A stretch of DNA of 64,000 bases from Nitrospirota bacterium (GCA_015233895.1 JADFXG010000002.1:62001-126000), one strand, 5' to 3'. Shown: positions 26,572 to 35,964, counted from the stretch's first letter. Made by a program: numbers and translations. Notes: generated by a model not told the origin, from the sequence alone.

Positions 26572-27363
26572 TTAGAACTTTACGCCGGCTTCAAAAAAAG
26601 GCCCGCTGAATGACGTTGCACTATCCACGTCACTGATGTTGACTTTCAAATATTCGTATCGATAGCCCACTCCCAAGAGAAGTGGCCTCACAGGGCTGTA
26701 TCTGGCTGCTATACTTAAATCCACAAGGCTACCCGTTGAACCAGCAGTTATAGCGCGCACCTCCCCCTCAAATGAAAGCTGTTGAACCGGTTTCACTTGC
26801 ACGCCTGCATACAACATCGGCACGGGGATGGTCAGAGTTTTAGAAGCACTCAGGGCTCCCTGGCTTATCTCAGCTTTGTCGGCAGTAATTTTCACGTCTA
26901 TTCCGAGATCTACATTTAAAACGTTATTGGTAGCCACTTTTAAGTATGGAATCCCCCAATAAAGCGCTATGTCGTATTGGTCGGTCTGCAGGTTAGAATT
27001 AAACGGTATTCCTCCCGTAAAAGTTTTGCCGCCATAGGAGAAGCTGACTGTCTTATAGCCATCTGCGGAAAATCTGATTGGAGTCATCATCAAATAAAAG
27101 TTGGGCACATAGGAGCCCGGTGTAGTAAGCTTGAACCTTCCAAACAATCGTGTCTGAGTATCATACTTTAAGTCGTTATTAACGTCCAGTGACGTCCCCA
27201 TGTATGACACGTGGCCGCCCGGGTCCTCAATTATGACCCCAAGCGTAGCCTCGACCCCAAATCCAGTTAAATCATCTGCAAAAGCCGCAGGCAAATGAAT
27301 TGATACAAACATCAGAAGAACCGCCGTTAATAAAGCCATTGTTTTAACAGTTTTCAAAACCAT
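26572..27363 (-). CDS. Outer membrane beta-barrel protein (TIGR04219-like)
   Basis: 263 residues with a clear signal peptide (MVLKTVKTMALLTAVLLMFV...AFA). Alternating beta-strand pattern and a terminal phenylalanine (FFEAGVKF) mark an outer-membrane barrel. The opening of the mature protein (GFGVEATLGVIIEDPGGHVS) and the overall layout resemble TIGR04219 outer membrane proteins. The ATG at 27363 is chosen: an AAGGAG lies about 7 bases upstream and it begins the signal peptide. An upstream in-frame start would add 17 non-signal residues. Confidence 0.8.
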   Translation of the reverse strand: MVLKTVKTMALLTAVLLMFVSIHLPAAFADDLTGFGVEATLGVIIEDPGGHVSYMGTSLDVNNDLKYDTQTRLFGRFKLTTPGSYVPNFYLMMTPIRFSADGYKTVSFSYGGKTFTGGIPFNSNLQTDQYDIALYWGIPYLKVATNNVLNVDLGIDVKITADKAEISQGALSASKTLTIPVPMLYAGVQVKPVQQLSFEGEVRAITAGSTGSLVDLSIAARYSPVRPLLLGVGYRYEYLKVNISDVDSATSFSGPFFEAGVKF

Positions 27364-27417
27364 ATGCTTTCTCCTTAAAAGTAAGTTATGCGGCCTGTCT
27401 GCCGCTAATACCAAGTC

Positions 27418-27671
27418 GAGACCGTTGCAAAAATATTATAACACCAAAGTTGAGTTCAAAAATATAACAAAATGTTATAGAAAAAGGATGAGATTGCCAC
27501 ACCCCCTGCGGGGGTTCGCAATGACGGCGTGGGCTGTGCGTGGGCGTACCTATCCGTCATTACGAGGAGCGATAGCGACGTGGTAATCTCATCATTATTA
27601 TATTTTAGGCTGCTACTCGGTATTAATTGGGAAATACTTTTCCCCCATTTTGGGAATTTTGCAACGGTCTC
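27418..27671. mobile_element. MITE-like element 1: 12-bp terminal inverted repeats around a hairpin pair
   Basis: Terminal inverted repeats GAGACCGTTGCA (27418-27429) and TGCAACGGTCTC (27660-27671) enclose 254 bp that encode nothing. Inside are two REP-like arms in opposite orientation, 27486-27526 and 27556-27594. Both are variants of GAGATTGCCAC...GCAATGACG, one with a GC-rich CCCCCTGCGGGGG core and one with a CGCTATCGCTCCT core. AAGTC flanks both ends (27413-27417 and 27672-27676), a possible 5-bp target duplication. The same architecture recurs at 40201-40498. Confidence 0.65.
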
Positions 27672-27676
27672 AAGTC

Positions 27677-27780
27677 GCATTCTATCGCCTAACTTTGTTG
27701 GCATCGTCAAAAGCTCCTCAACGTCTCCCCTAAAGGGGAATCCCCTGTAAGGGGACGCTTCTGACTGCTACCCGGTATAA
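27677..27780 (+). repeat. Dispersed hairpin-rich repeat, copy 1
   Basis: Starts GCATTCTATCGCCTAAC, continues through a conserved stretch GTCAAAAGCTCCTCAACG, a palindromic core of CCCCT/AGGGG blocks, and ends CTTCTGACTGCTACCCGGTA. Related copies lie at 40061-40196 (inverted), 41749-41866 and, partially, 45944-45990. It directly abuts MITE-like element 1. Confidence 0.85.
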
Positions 27781-27884
27781 GTTCATGGACGAGTTTAACA
27801 TCCATATGACTTTTTTGTAAACTAAAAACTACCACCGCCAGTCGTTAAAACAGCAGGATTCACTTGTATATTACTTGTGTTTTC

Positions 27885-28517
27885 TCATTTTGCTTTCTTT
27901 GCAAGGAATTCCCTGCCTTTGCCCACATCCGTATTGACGGGAACATTTTTGGCACAGAGCGGGCACTCCGCCTCGTCCCACGACTCAAGTGCCACATTGA
28001 TGAGCGTAAATAGCTTTGGCGGATTTGCCACGTCGCCTGGCTTTATACCGCCACGGTTACAGAGGACTCCGAGACCGATGACCTCACCACCGAAATTGCC
28101 AGTCGCCTCTATCACCTTCTTTACAGAGCCGCCTGTGGTCAGCACGTCCTCCAACACAAGAGCTTTCCTTCCAGCAATGATTTTGTCGTAGCCACGCTTA
28201 ATAACAAAACCGCCGTCTTCGGTCTTCTCCGCATAGACAGCTAAGACCTCACGTCCTGTGATTTCAGAAAGATGGTGTGCCGTCCACTGTGAGAGAATGA
28301 CCCCTCCAATAGCCGGAGCAATTACTACTTCTACGCCGTCATCTGCAAAATTCTTTGCAAACAGTTTGCACAAGTCCGATATTAGACTTGTATGCGGATA
28401 GAGCGCATCCTTGTTGACATAGGCACTGCCATGCCTGCCTGATGTATAAACGATATGGCTGTTTTTTATTACTGCCCCGATATTTTCAAGCAACTTCAGA
28501 ACATCTGATTCTTTCAT
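27885..28517 (-). CDS. pyrE: Orotate phosphoribosyltransferase
   Basis: Converts orotate and PRPP to OMP in pyrimidine synthesis. The PRPP-binding motif is visible (KALVLEDVLTTGGSVKKV), with the N-terminal SGRHGSAYVNKD segment and IAPAIGGVILSQW. 210 residues is normal for the family. The C-terminus has a CPLC pair followed by KNVPVNTDVGKGREF. It is the last gene of pyrD-pyrF-pyrE on the minus strand, 12 bp after pyrF, so almost certainly co-transcribed. Confidence 0.95.
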   Translation of the reverse strand: MKESDVLKLLENIGAVIKNSHIVYTSGRHGSAYVNKDALYPHTSLISDLCKLFAKNFADDGVEVVIAPAIGGVILSQWTAHHLSEITGREVLAVYAEKTEDGGFVIKRGYDKIIAGRKALVLEDVLTTGGSVKKVIEATGNFGGEVIGLGVLCNRGGIKPGDVANPPKLFTLINVALESWDEAECPLCAKNVPVNTDVGKGREFLAKKAK

Positions 28518-28529
28518 TATTTCACCTTC

Positions 28530-29237
28530 CTATAAAACGGCTGAGATTTCCTCGGCAATTCGCTTAACTGCATCCACAGGTGAACCGACAAGCGTGGGCG
28601 GTTTAGTGATGGGGCGGCCAATGACCAGAGCTGTCGCTCCCGCCTTTATTGCCTCAGAGGGCGTCATAATTCTTTTCTGGTCTCCGGCAGATGCCCACTT
28701 TGGACGAACACCAGGGGTGATTGTCATCAAACCGTTAAGCTCTTTCTGCAATCCAAGAAGCTCCAGCTCCTGCGGTGAGCAAATGATGCCGTCACAACCA
28801 GCCAGACATGCGTCACGTGCCAACTGTAACACCTTGGCCTTATACGGTCCGCCGAAAATCAGGTGGGCATTGCTCTCCCCCAGTGAGGTAAGAACCGTGA
28901 CTGCTAACACAAGAGAGGTCCCCTTGTTGGCAACAGCAGACATCATTGCTTCAACACCAGCCGAGGCGTGTACTGTAAACATCCTGACGTTTAGTCCGGC
29001 AACAGCCTTAGTTGCAGAGCCAATGGTATTGGGGATGTCGTTGAACTTGCCGTCATAGAAGACCTGGCCGCCCAGTGAATGGACAAACTCCACTACCTGC
29101 GGAGCACCTACGGCAGTCAGCAGCTCAAGCCCAACCTTGAAACATCCGACATATGGAGCAAGGCTTTCCACGAGGGTTTTAGCTTTGTCCAAACTATCCA
29201 CATCCAAAGCTACGATAATCCTGTCCTTTACATCCAC
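28530..29237 (-). CDS. pyrF: Orotidine 5'-phosphate decarboxylase
   Basis: Decarboxylates OMP to UMP. The family signatures are present: RIIVALDVDSLDKA at the N-terminus and the catalytic D-x-K-x-x-D (VFYDGKFNDIPNTI). The phosphate-binding C-terminal segments follow (TPGVRPKW; ALVIGRPITK). Two GTG starts are possible. The one at 29237 sits 8 bases from a GGAGG (29246-29250) and is preferred over 29243, which is too close. It lies between pyrD and pyrE in a compact operon. Confidence 0.95.
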   Translation of the reverse strand: MDVKDRIIVALDVDSLDKAKTLVESLAPYVGCFKVGLELLTAVGAPQVVEFVHSLGGQVFYDGKFNDIPNTIGSATKAVAGLNVRMFTVHASAGVEAMMSAVANKGTSLVLAVTVLTSLGESNAHLIFGGPYKAKVLQLARDACLAGCDGIICSPQELELLGLQKELNGLMTITPGVRPKWASAGDQKRIMTPSEAIKAGATALVIGRPITKPPTLVGSPVDAVKRIAEEISAVL

Positions 29238-29259
29238 TACCACAACCTCCTTTTTTGAT

Positions 29260-30213
29260 TTACTTGGTATAAATCTGTTTTGCCCGTTTTATGATACCCA
29301 CCACTTTCCAGGGTCGAAGGATTACCACACTACCAAGTGCAATGGCGTCAGCTCCGTGCTGATGTAAAAAGTTCACATCTGCCTCCTTAAGAATTCCGCC
29401 GCCACCGATAATTGGAACGGTAAGTCCGCTTTTTTTTGCTTCAGAAATCCAGCTTGCAACGACAGGCAGCAGTGGATAACCTGAAAGCCCGCCACCTCCC
29501 AGATGTTTAAGTGGGGATTCCAGCTTGCCGAAAATTCCCGCCCAGTCAATTTTTTCCGGCAGCTGCCCCCAGGGAATCGTGTTGGACACTGTGATGGCAT
29601 CGCACAATCCTGAACCAGTGATTCGTATAACCGCATCAAGAGGGGTCAAAGCATTGATTTTTAGAACCACGGGAACGCCAAGATTAGAGAATGCCTCAAG
29701 TTGGTCTAAAGCATCGTCAATAAGCTTTGACGTGTCGTGCGAAGTGTTTGGGCAGGAGATGTTTAGCTCCAGCCCAATTTTGGCGTGGAAATTAGGAAGC
29801 TCCCTTGTAAGAATTCTCGCAAACCTCTTTGCCTCTTCAACCCGTTCTTCTTTGGTTTCAGCTACTGCCATAAAAGAAATAAGAAATGGATTGTTTCTTT
29901 TCTGCCATAATTTTTGTGAAAATAGATGCTCAGCGCCAGGACCGCTTAGCCCAACTGAATTCAAAACAACCCCCTTTACAGGATAAACACGGATGCAGTC
30001 AGGAAGCAGAGACTTAGGTTGAAAATTAGCATCCAACTCCATATTTCCCTTTCGGTAGTCTATAGTTGTAGTTTTTGAAACGAATGTTACTCCGCTTAAG
30101 TTCAGACCAAACAGCATCTTGAAAAACCTGTGGAACCTCCAGCCCTCGCCAAAAAAGTTCAAAGCTCCCGATGCCACAAAAACGCTTCCGAAGTTGATTC
30201 CCCGTAAAATCAA
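29260..30213 (-). CDS. pyrD: Dihydroorotate dehydrogenase-like flavoprotein
   Basis: TIM-barrel flavoenzyme that oxidises dihydroorotate. Motifs seen: LELNISCPNTSHD with the class-1-type catalytic cysteine, VVLKINALTP, ITVSNTIPWG, and the C-terminal phosphate-binding VPIIGGGGI...GADAIALGSVVIL. At 317 residues it fits the family. It differs from textbook PyrD in the N-terminal third, so it may be a divergent branch, but linkage to pyrF and pyrE supports the role. The start is TTG at 30213 with a GGGAG about 8 bases upstream. Confidence 0.88.
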   Translation of the reverse strand: MILRGINFGSVFVASGALNFFGEGWRFHRFFKMLFGLNLSGVTFVSKTTTIDYRKGNMELDANFQPKSLLPDCIRVYPVKGVVLNSVGLSGPGAEHLFSQKLWQKRNNPFLISFMAVAETKEERVEEAKRFARILTRELPNFHAKIGLELNISCPNTSHDTSKLIDDALDQLEAFSNLGVPVVLKINALTPLDAVIRITGSGLCDAITVSNTIPWGQLPEKIDWAGIFGKLESPLKHLGGGGLSGYPLLPVVASWISEAKKSGLTVPIIGGGGILKEADVNFLHQHGADAIALGSVVILRPWKVVGIIKRAKQIYTK

Positions 30214-30320
30214 AGCCTTTTCTCCCTTGTAGTATTTATTTTACCCTAAATGGCGGCTGGTCACGGTTTTTTGGGGGAGTATAAAATAATAATATCTTTC
30301 GTAATCAAGCACTTAACAAA

Positions 30321-30393
30321 TAGTCCCAACGGGAATCGAACCCGTGTCTTAGCCTTGAGAGGGCTATGTCCTGGACCGCTAGACGATGGGACC
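30321..30393 (-). tRNA. tRNA-Glu (anticodon CTC)
   Basis: Read on the minus strand, the acceptor GGTCCCA pairs with TGGGACT. The D-arm CGTCTAGCGGTCCAGGAC is typical for tRNA-Glu, the anticodon stem TAGCC/GGCTA encloses CTCTCAA (anticodon CTC), and the T-arm CGGGTTCGATTCCCG is complete. CCA is not encoded. It lies 16 bases from the tRNA-Gln. Confidence 0.95.
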
Positions 30394-30409
30394 ACATTTC
30401 TTAAACACA

Positions 30410-30480
30410 CTGGGGAGAGAGGACTCGAACCCCTACAGGCAGATCCAGAATCTGCTGTCCTGCCATTAGACGACTCCCCA
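30410..30480 (-). tRNA. tRNA-Gln (anticodon CTG)
   Basis: On the minus strand, the acceptor TGGGGAG pairs with CTCCCCA with a G discriminator, the D-arm GTCTAATGGCAGGAC is normal, and the anticodon stem GCAGA/TCTGC encloses TTCTGGA (anticodon CTG). The T-arm is AGGGGTTCGAGTCCTCT. CCA is not encoded. It probably forms one transcription unit with the tRNA-Glu downstream of it. Confidence 0.95.
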
Positions 30481-30539
30481 TCTGGCATCTATCTAAGCTA
30501 ACAGATTTTAACTTCTTTAGTCAAACACCAATCTGTAAA

Positions 30540-31814
30540 TTATACTTTGCCCACAGGTGTACTGTAAATCGGATACTTGTTACAAAGCACCTCTACACGC
30601 CTGCGTTGAGTTTCCATATTGCCGGCATCAGCGTGGTTTTTTAGTGTGCTATCTATTATATCGGCTACCTCCTCCATGTCAGAGTCCATAAGTCCTCTTG
30701 TTGTCATAGCCGGAGTGCCAAGACGAATGCCGCTTGTCACAGTAGCTGGCTTATCATCATATGGGATGGAGTTTTTATTTAATGTGATACCAGCCAAATC
30801 AAGCACTTGCTCAGCCAGTGCCCCTGTTATATTTTTATTTCTTAAATCAACCAGCATAAGGTGCGTGTCTGTGCCGTCAGAGATTATCTTGTAGCCTCTT
30901 TTCATCAGCTCAGAAGCGAGTCTTGAGGCGTTTTTTACCACGTTTCTTTGGTAGCCGTTAAACTCTGCAGTTAATGCCTCCTTAAATGCCACCGCTTTGG
31001 CTGCTATCACGTGCATAAGAGGGCCGCCTTGTATGCCGGGAAAAATGATTTTATCAAGCGCCTTGGCATATTCCCCTTTGCACATAACCATGCCGCCCCT
31101 TGGGCCCCGTAATGTCTTATGCGTTGAGGTTGTCACAAAATCAGCATACTTTACCGGCGAGGGATGAACACCGGCTGCTATCAGCCCGGCTATGTGAGCA
31201 ATATCAGCCATGAAATATGCCCCTACCTCTTTAGCTATGGAGGAAAACTCGGCAAAATCTATGGTTCGAGAGTAGGCGCTTGCCCCTGCCACTATCATCT
31301 TTGGTTTGCACTCTTTAGCCAACCGTCTTACCTCTTCATAATCTATGTAACCGGTCTCTTTGTCAACGCCATAAAAGTTGGTCTTATATAACATGCCTGA
31401 AAAACTTACCGACGCACCGTGTGTCAGATGCCCGCCGTGTCTTAAATCCATGCCGAGAATAGTATCACCTGGTTTTAAGACAGTAAAAAAACCCCCCATA
31501 TTGGCCGATGAGCCGGAGTGCGCCTGTACATTAACGTGCTCAGCGCCAAAGAGCTCCTTTGCTCGCGCTATGGCAAGTGATTCAACAATATCCATGTACT
31601 GGCAGCCGCCGTAGTATCGCTTATAGGGGTACCCCTCAGCATACTTATTTGTAAGCACTGACCCCTGCGCCTCCATCACGGCATAGCTTGCATAATTTTC
31701 CGATGCTATCATAAGAAGTTTGTCATTCTCTCTGGCAAACTCCCCGCAGATTGCATCATATACCTCAGGGTCAATACGCTTTATCGCCTCATAATCACAG
31801 TCAAACCTATCCAT
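30540..31814 (-). CDS. glyA: Serine hydroxymethyltransferase
   Basis: PLP enzyme that converts serine and tetrahydrofolate to glycine and 5,10-methylene-THF. Seen: the N-terminal [16 protein letters not shown], the substrate region [15 protein letters not shown], the PLP-lysine motif [15 protein letters not shown], and the C-terminal [14 protein letters not shown]. Length (424) is close to the family standard of about 415-420. The start overlaps the end of rpiB by 8 bp, so the two are translationally coupled in an rpiB-glyA operon, an order common in bacteria. Confidence 0.97.
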   Translation of the reverse strand: MDRFDCDYEAIKRIDPEVYDAICGEFARENDKLLMIASENYASYAVMEAQGSVLTNKYAEGYPYKRYYGGCQYMDIVESLAIARAKELFGAEHVNVQAHSGSSANMGGFFTVLKPGDTILGMDLRHGGHLTHGASVSFSGMLYKTNFYGVDKETGYIDYEEVRRLAKECKPKMIVAGASAYSRTIDFAEFSSIAKEVGAYFMADIAHIAGLIAAGVHPSPVKYADFVTTSTHKTLRGPRGGMVMCKGEYAKALDKIIFPGIQGGPLMHVIAAKAVAFKEALTAEFNGYQRNVVKNASRLASELMKRGYKIISDGTDTHLMLVDLRNKNITGALAEQVLDLAGITLNKNSIPYDDKPATVTSGIRLGTPAMTTRGLMDSDMEEVADIIDSTLKNHADAGNMETQRRRVEVLCNKYPIYSTPVGKV

Positions 31815-32259
31815 CTTTAACGCTGTCCTCTATGTTTTTTAGTTTTTGAAGTCTTCTCTGATGCCGTCCGCCCTCATACGGAGTGTCAAGCCAGACGCGC
31901 AACATTTCCAACGCAAGCTCTTGTGCAGTTACCCTGGCTCCTAAAACCAACACATTGGAATCGTTATGTTCACGGCTCAAAATGGCTGTTTGCACATCAT
32001 TACACAGAGCCGCCCTAATTCCGTTAAACTTGTTTGCAACTATAGACATTCCTATGCCGGTTCCACAGATCAATATCCCTCGCTGTGCCTTACCGCTTGA
32101 TACCATCTGTGCCGCCATCTGCCCAAAGTCAGGGTAATCAACAGAATCACAACTGTTTGTGCCGACATCTGCTACCTCAAGTCCTAAACGAGCTAACTCA
32201 GTCTTTATCGCTTCTTTCAATTGCAGACCGGCATGGTCACACCCTATCGCTATTTTCAT
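31807..32259 (-). CDS. rpiB: Ribose 5-phosphate isomerase B
   Basis: Interconverts ribose 5-phosphate and ribulose 5-phosphate. The RpiB/LacAB signatures are all present: [17 protein letters not shown] at the start, the [20 protein letters not shown] catalytic loop and [16 protein letters not shown]. The ATG at 32259 is preferred over an in-frame GTG at 32271 because it begins exactly at the conserved first beta-strand. First gene of the rpiB-glyA operon. Confidence 0.95.
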   Translation of the reverse strand: MKIAIGCDHAGLQLKEAIKTELARLGLEVADVGTNSCDSVDYPDFGQMAAQMVSSGKAQRGILICGTGIGMSIVANKFNGIRAALCNDVQTAILSREHNDSNVLVLGARVTAQELALEMLRVWLDTPYEGGRHQRRLQKLKNIEDSVKDG

Positions 32260-32420
32260 GTAGTTTTCCACTTTGCCCTATACATGATTATCATATACAA
32301 CTATAATTTTTTCTGTCAAGGATTCTATATTATTTTACTCTCCTTTACATAAAATGTTCCTTATAAATACCGTACAAAAAAAAATAACTCTCTGAGCAGT
32401 TACAATATTTAAACCATAAC

Positions 32421-32429
32421 TGGTATAAT
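32421..32429 (+). promoter_or_regulatory. Extended -10 promoter element before the rml operon
   Basis: TGGTATAAT is an extended -10 (TGn plus TATAAT). The best-placed upstream hexamer (TACAAT at 32401) is a poor -35, as is common for extended -10 promoters. A leader of about 60 nt would precede the rmlA start at 32495. Confidence 0.45.
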
Positions 32430-32494
32430 AGGCTGTTTGTTAGAACACTATTGATGTTTTTGAATAAAAACGTTATGAAAGGATTGTACATTAA

Positions 32495-33562
32495 ATGAAA
32501 GCACTCATATTAAGCGGCGGACAGGGAACGAGGCTGCGCCCCCTCACTCACACAATTGCCAAACAGTTGGTGCCTGTTGCCGGAAAACCGATATTATGGT
32601 ATGTGTTAAACCATATTGCTGAGGCAAAAATTAAAGATACTGGAGTTATTATCTCTCCTGAGACAGGCCAGCACGTCAAAGATTATATAATGGATGGCGC
32701 ACAGTGGGGACTGAAACCCAGGTTCATCGTGCAGAAAAAACCGGAGGGACTTGCTCATGCCGTTTTAACGGCAAGAAATTTTCTCAAAAATGATGATTTT
32801 GTTATGTATCTTGGTGATAACCTCCTAAGCGAGGGCGTAAAGAGCGCCATAGATCGGTTTAAAAAGAAAAAATCTGAAGCACTAATATTTCTAAAACGCG
32901 TGGATGACCCTAAGCGTTTTGGCGTAGCCCGCCTTGACGCTGACGGAAAGGTTGTGGAATTAATAGAAAAACCTGAAAATCCTCCATCTAATTTTGCCCT
33001 TGTTGGTGTTTATATCTTTACAAATAAAATATTTGACGCTATAGCAAGAATAAAACCCTCAAGGCGCGGTGAGTTGGAAATCACGGATGCTATTCAGGAA
33101 TTAATAAACATGGGACATGCTGTGGATAGCCAGGTGCTGGATGGGTGGTGGCTGGATACCGGTAAAAAGGACGATCTCCTTGAGGCTAACACCATAGTGC
33201 TGGATGAGTATGTAAAGTATGATATTGCAGGTGAAGTGGATAAATTAAGCCGCATTATAGGGCGGGTTACGATAGAGGCTGGCACTGTGGTCATAAACAG
33301 CCACATGCGAGGTCCAATTAAAATAGGTAAAAACGCAAGAATTGAAAATTCCTTTATCGGCCCACACACAAGCATAGGAGACGGCGCAGCTATTAAGGAC
33401 TCAGCCATAGAGCACTCGGTGATACTCAGTGATTCCGTAATTGAGGGCATAGAGCGCCTTGAGGACAGTCTTATAGGGCGCAATGCAAGGGTTTTTAAAA
33501 ACATGCATCGTCATAAGGCACTGAGGCTTATGATTAGTGACGATACAGTGGTGGAGGTTTAA
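32495..33562 (+). CDS. rmlA: Glucose-1-phosphate thymidylyltransferase, long form
   Basis: Forms dTDP-glucose from dTTP and glucose 1-phosphate. Motifs: MKALILSGGQGTRLRPLTHT (nucleotide-binding loop), MYLGDNLL, EKPENPPSNFALVGVYIF and DGWWLDTGK. Beyond the catalytic domain of about 240 residues there is a left-handed beta-helix C-terminal region (GPIKIGKNARIENSFIGPHT), making it the long RmlA type (355 aa) seen in many bacteria and archaea. First gene of a six-gene plus-strand nucleotide-sugar operon. Confidence 0.93.
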   Translation: MKALILSGGQGTRLRPLTHTIAKQLVPVAGKPILWYVLNHIAEAKIKDTGVIISPETGQHVKDYIMDGAQWGLKPRFIVQKKPEGLAHAVLTARNFLKNDDFVMYLGDNLLSEGVKSAIDRFKKKKSEALIFLKRVDDPKRFGVARLDADGKVVELIEKPENPPSNFALVGVYIFTNKIFDAIARIKPSRRGELEITDAIQELINMGHAVDSQVLDGWWLDTGKKDDLLEANTIVLDEYVKYDIAGEVDKLSRIIGRVTIEAGTVVINSHMRGPIKIGKNARIENSFIGPHTSIGDGAAIKDSAIEHSVILSDSVIEGIERLEDSLIGRNARVFKNMHRHKALRLMISDDTVVEV

Positions 33563-33566
33563 CAGA

Positions 33567-34028
33567 ATGTACAAAGATGGCAATATCGAAGGGGTTACGA
33601 TTAAAGAGTTACGGTTTTTTAATGATGCACGCGGATGGCTTGCCGAAATTTACAGAACAGATGAACTGCCGGAGGGTTTAACACCTGTGATGTCTTACAT
33701 TTCAATGACTAAACCCGGTGTTGCCAGAGGTCCGCACGAACACGTTGAGCAGACCGATATTTTTATATTTCTGACTAATTTCACACTTTATCTGTGGGAT
33801 AGAAGAGAACACTCTCCGACTCATAAAAACAGGATTGTACTAAGGGATTCAAAAAATAAAATAGTAGTCGTGCCACCGGGAGTTGTGCATGCTTACAAAA
33901 ATGCTGACACCGTGGACGGTATGGTCATAAACCTCCCCGACAGGCTGTACGCCGGAAAGGGCAAGAAGGAACCGGTAGATGAAATCCGGTGGGAGGATAG
34001 TGATGACAGCCCGTATAAACTTGATTAA
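33567..34028 (+). CDS. RmlC/WxcM-type sugar epimerase-isomerase cupin
   Basis: 153-residue cupin related to dTDP-4-dehydrorhamnose 3,5-epimerase. Seen: IKELRFFNDARGWLAEIYRT, the RGPHEHVEQTDIF region carrying cupin histidines, and the later VVVPPGVVHAYKNADT segment. It is shorter and more divergent than classic RmlC (about 180 residues) and lacks the usual RGLHYQ form (RGPHEH instead). It may therefore act as a divergent 3,5-epimerase or a 3,4-ketoisomerase. Context between rmlA and rmlB supports a role on dTDP-4-keto-6-deoxyglucose. ATG at 33567, 4 bases after rmlA. Confidence 0.8.
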   Translation: MYKDGNIEGVTIKELRFFNDARGWLAEIYRTDELPEGLTPVMSYISMTKPGVARGPHEHVEQTDIFIFLTNFTLYLWDRREHSPTHKNRIVLRDSKNKIVVVPPGVVHAYKNADTVDGMVINLPDRLYAGKGKKEPVDEIRWEDSDDSPYKLD

Positions 34029-34040
34029 GGGGGCCATAGA

Positions 34041-35039
34041 ATGAAAATTCTTGTAACCGGAGGCTGTGGCTTTATAGGATCTAATTTTATCAGACATATG
34101 CTTACAAAATATCCTGATTATGAAATAGTAAACCTTGATGCCCTGACTTATGCCGGAAATATAGACAATCTCAGGGATTTGGACACAAAACGGTTGCGCA
34201 CCGTTACCGGTTCAATAGTCAATGCAGACATTGTCAGCTCGATAACAAAAGAGGTTGATGCTGTTGTTAACTTTGCTGCCGAAAGCCACGTAGATCGCTC
34301 AATAGAAAACGCAAAGCCGTTTCTTGAAACTAATATTATTGGGCTTCAAACGCTTCTTGACTCTGCCATGAAAGCCTCAAACATTAAACGCTTTGTACAT
34401 CTGTCAACCGATGAGGTCTATGGCAGCCTTGAGACCGAAGACGGTAAGTTTACCGAGACCACCCCGCTTGACCCGCGTTCCCCATACTCGGCATCAAAGG
34501 CGGCTGGAGACTTACTCCTCAGAGCATATAACAAAACCTACGGCTATACTGCTATTATGGTAAGACCCTCAAACAACTACGGCCCTAGACAGTTTCCGGA
34601 AAAACTGATCCCGCTTATGATTACTAACTTAATGGAGGGCGCCCCTGTGCCGGTTTATGGAGAGGGAGCAAATGTCAGAGACTGGCTGTTTGTCCTGGAT
34701 AACTGCGAGGCTATTGATACCATACTTCATAAAGGAAAAGATGGCGAGGTATATAATGTGGGGGGGGATTGTGAACGGAAAAACATAGATATAGTAAAAG
34801 CTGCCCTAAGGGTAATGGGTAAGGACGAATCTCACATTAAATATGTAAAGGACAGACCCGGGCATGACTTCAGATATGCTCTGGATAACTCAAAGATAAC
34901 ACGAGAGCTTGGCTGGAAACCAACAGTGAAAATTGAAGATGGCATAGTAAAAACCATTGAGTGGTACATGGAAAATAAATGGTGGTGGCAGCCGCTTAAG
35001 AGCCGTCTCACCGCAGAAAGCGGAGGATTTTGGAAATGA
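34041..35039 (+). CDS. rmlB: dTDP-glucose 4,6-dehydratase
   Basis: Extended SDR that converts dTDP-glucose to dTDP-4-keto-6-deoxyglucose. Seen: NAD motif TGGCGFIGSNFIRHML, NFAAESHVDRSIENA, the catalytic STDEVYGSLE segment with the S/T-D-E triad, and the Y-x3-K pair (SPYSASKAAGDLL). RPSNNYGPRQFPEKLIPLM is diagnostic for RmlB. Length 332 fits. Its stop overlaps the rmlD start (ATGA). Confidence 0.96.
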   Translation: MKILVTGGCGFIGSNFIRHMLTKYPDYEIVNLDALTYAGNIDNLRDLDTKRLRTVTGSIVNADIVSSITKEVDAVVNFAAESHVDRSIENAKPFLETNIIGLQTLLDSAMKASNIKRFVHLSTDEVYGSLETEDGKFTETTPLDPRSPYSASKAAGDLLLRAYNKTYGYTAIMVRPSNNYGPRQFPEKLIPLMITNLMEGAPVPVYGEGANVRDWLFVLDNCEAIDTILHKGKDGEVYNVGGDCERKNIDIVKAALRVMGKDESHIKYVKDRPGHDFRYALDNSKITRELGWKPTVKIEDGIVKTIEWYMENKWWWQPLKSRLTAESGGFWK

Positions 35040-35902
35040 ACATAATGGTTGTTGGCGCAGGCGGAATGCTTTCAAGCGATCTTGTGCCATATTTAAATGA
35101 AACTGGCCACACCTGTAAAGGATTTACTATAGATGAACTCGATATTACTAATATTAACGCCATAAGGGACTCTGTTGATAAGCTCAAACCTGATGTTGTA
35201 GTTAATTGTGCCGCATATACAAATGTTGATAAGGCTGAAACTGAACGTGACCTTGCTATGATAATTAATGCTCTCGGCGTCCAAAACCTCTGTATCGTTT
35301 GTAACGAAAGGGATATTCCCCTGTGTCATATAAGCACGGATTACGTGTTTGGAGGGCCGGGCTGCCCAACAAAGAAAACTCCTTACAATCCTTTTGATGA
35401 AACAGCGCCGGTGGATCACTACGGTTTTACAAAACTTGCCGGTGAAAAGTACGTAACCTGGCTCTTAAATAAGTTTTACATTATCAGAACCAGCTGGCTT
35501 TACGGGAAATTTGGCAATAACTTTGTTAAGACAATGCTGAGGCTCTCGCGCCAAAGGAGTGAGCTTACCGTGGTGGCCGACCAGACAGGCTCTCCTACGT
35601 GGACTGTCAGCTTATCAGAGGGAATAAGATGTGTGGTAGAAAGCGGCAAATTCGGCATCTATCACGTAACGGATGAGACAGACGGAGGTATTAGTTGGCA
35701 TCGTTTTGCCGTAGAGATACTAAAACTCAAAGGGATAACCACTCCTGTCAGAGCAATAACGACAGCAGAGTTTCCCACAGCAGCCAAAAGACCGGCATAT
35801 TCAGTCCTTGACCTTAGCCAAACTGTGCTTTGTACAGGGTTTAAACCCGTCAGATGGGAAACGGCACTGGAGAATTATCTTAAAATTGATACGGACGCCT
35901 AA
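35036..35902 (+). CDS. rmlD: dTDP-4-dehydrorhamnose reductase
   Basis: SDR that makes the last reduction to dTDP-L-rhamnose. Motifs: VVGAGGMLSSDLVPYL, NCAAYTNVDKAE, ISTDYVFGG, HYGFTKLAGEKYV (catalytic Y-x3-K), and RTSWLYGKFGNNFVKTM. The ATG at 35036 overlaps the rmlB stop by 4 bp, which implies translational coupling; an earlier TTG at 35030 is less likely. Two downstream genes make a different sugar nucleotide. Confidence 0.94.
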   Translation: MNIMVVGAGGMLSSDLVPYLNETGHTCKGFTIDELDITNINAIRDSVDKLKPDVVVNCAAYTNVDKAETERDLAMIINALGVQNLCIVCNERDIPLCHISTDYVFGGPGCPTKKTPYNPFDETAPVDHYGFTKLAGEKYVTWLLNKFYIIRTSWLYGKFGNNFVKTMLRLSRQRSELTVVADQTGSPTWTVSLSEGIRCVVESGKFGIYHVTDETDGGISWHRFAVEILKLKGITTPVRAITTAEFPTAAKRPAYSVLDLSQTVLCTGFKPVRWETALENYLKIDTDA

Positions 35903-35906
35903 GTAG

Positions 35907-35925
35907 GGGCGAATGATATTCGCCC
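35907..35925. repeat. Palindrome between rmlD and glf
   Basis: GGGCGAAT-GAT-ATTCGCCC is a perfect 8-bp inverted repeat, followed at once by ATTTGCAAAT and a further ATTCGCCC half-site. It would form a short hairpin in the operon mRNA. There is no T-run, so it is not a convincing terminator; a mobile REP-like unit or an mRNA stabiliser is possible. Confidence 0.6.
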
Positions 35926-35964
35926 ATTTGCAAATGGCATTCGCCCATCAGGGGAGAGGTACTT

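Noticed and set aside
27486-27594. CRISPR-like repeats near 27.5 and 40.3 kb
   Set aside because: They are inverted hairpin arms with two core types, not regularly spaced direct repeats with unique spacers.
30250-30501. Open reading frames on both strands over 30250-30501
   Set aside because: The stretch is occupied by tRNA-Glu and tRNA-Gln; the frames are by-products of tRNA sequence.
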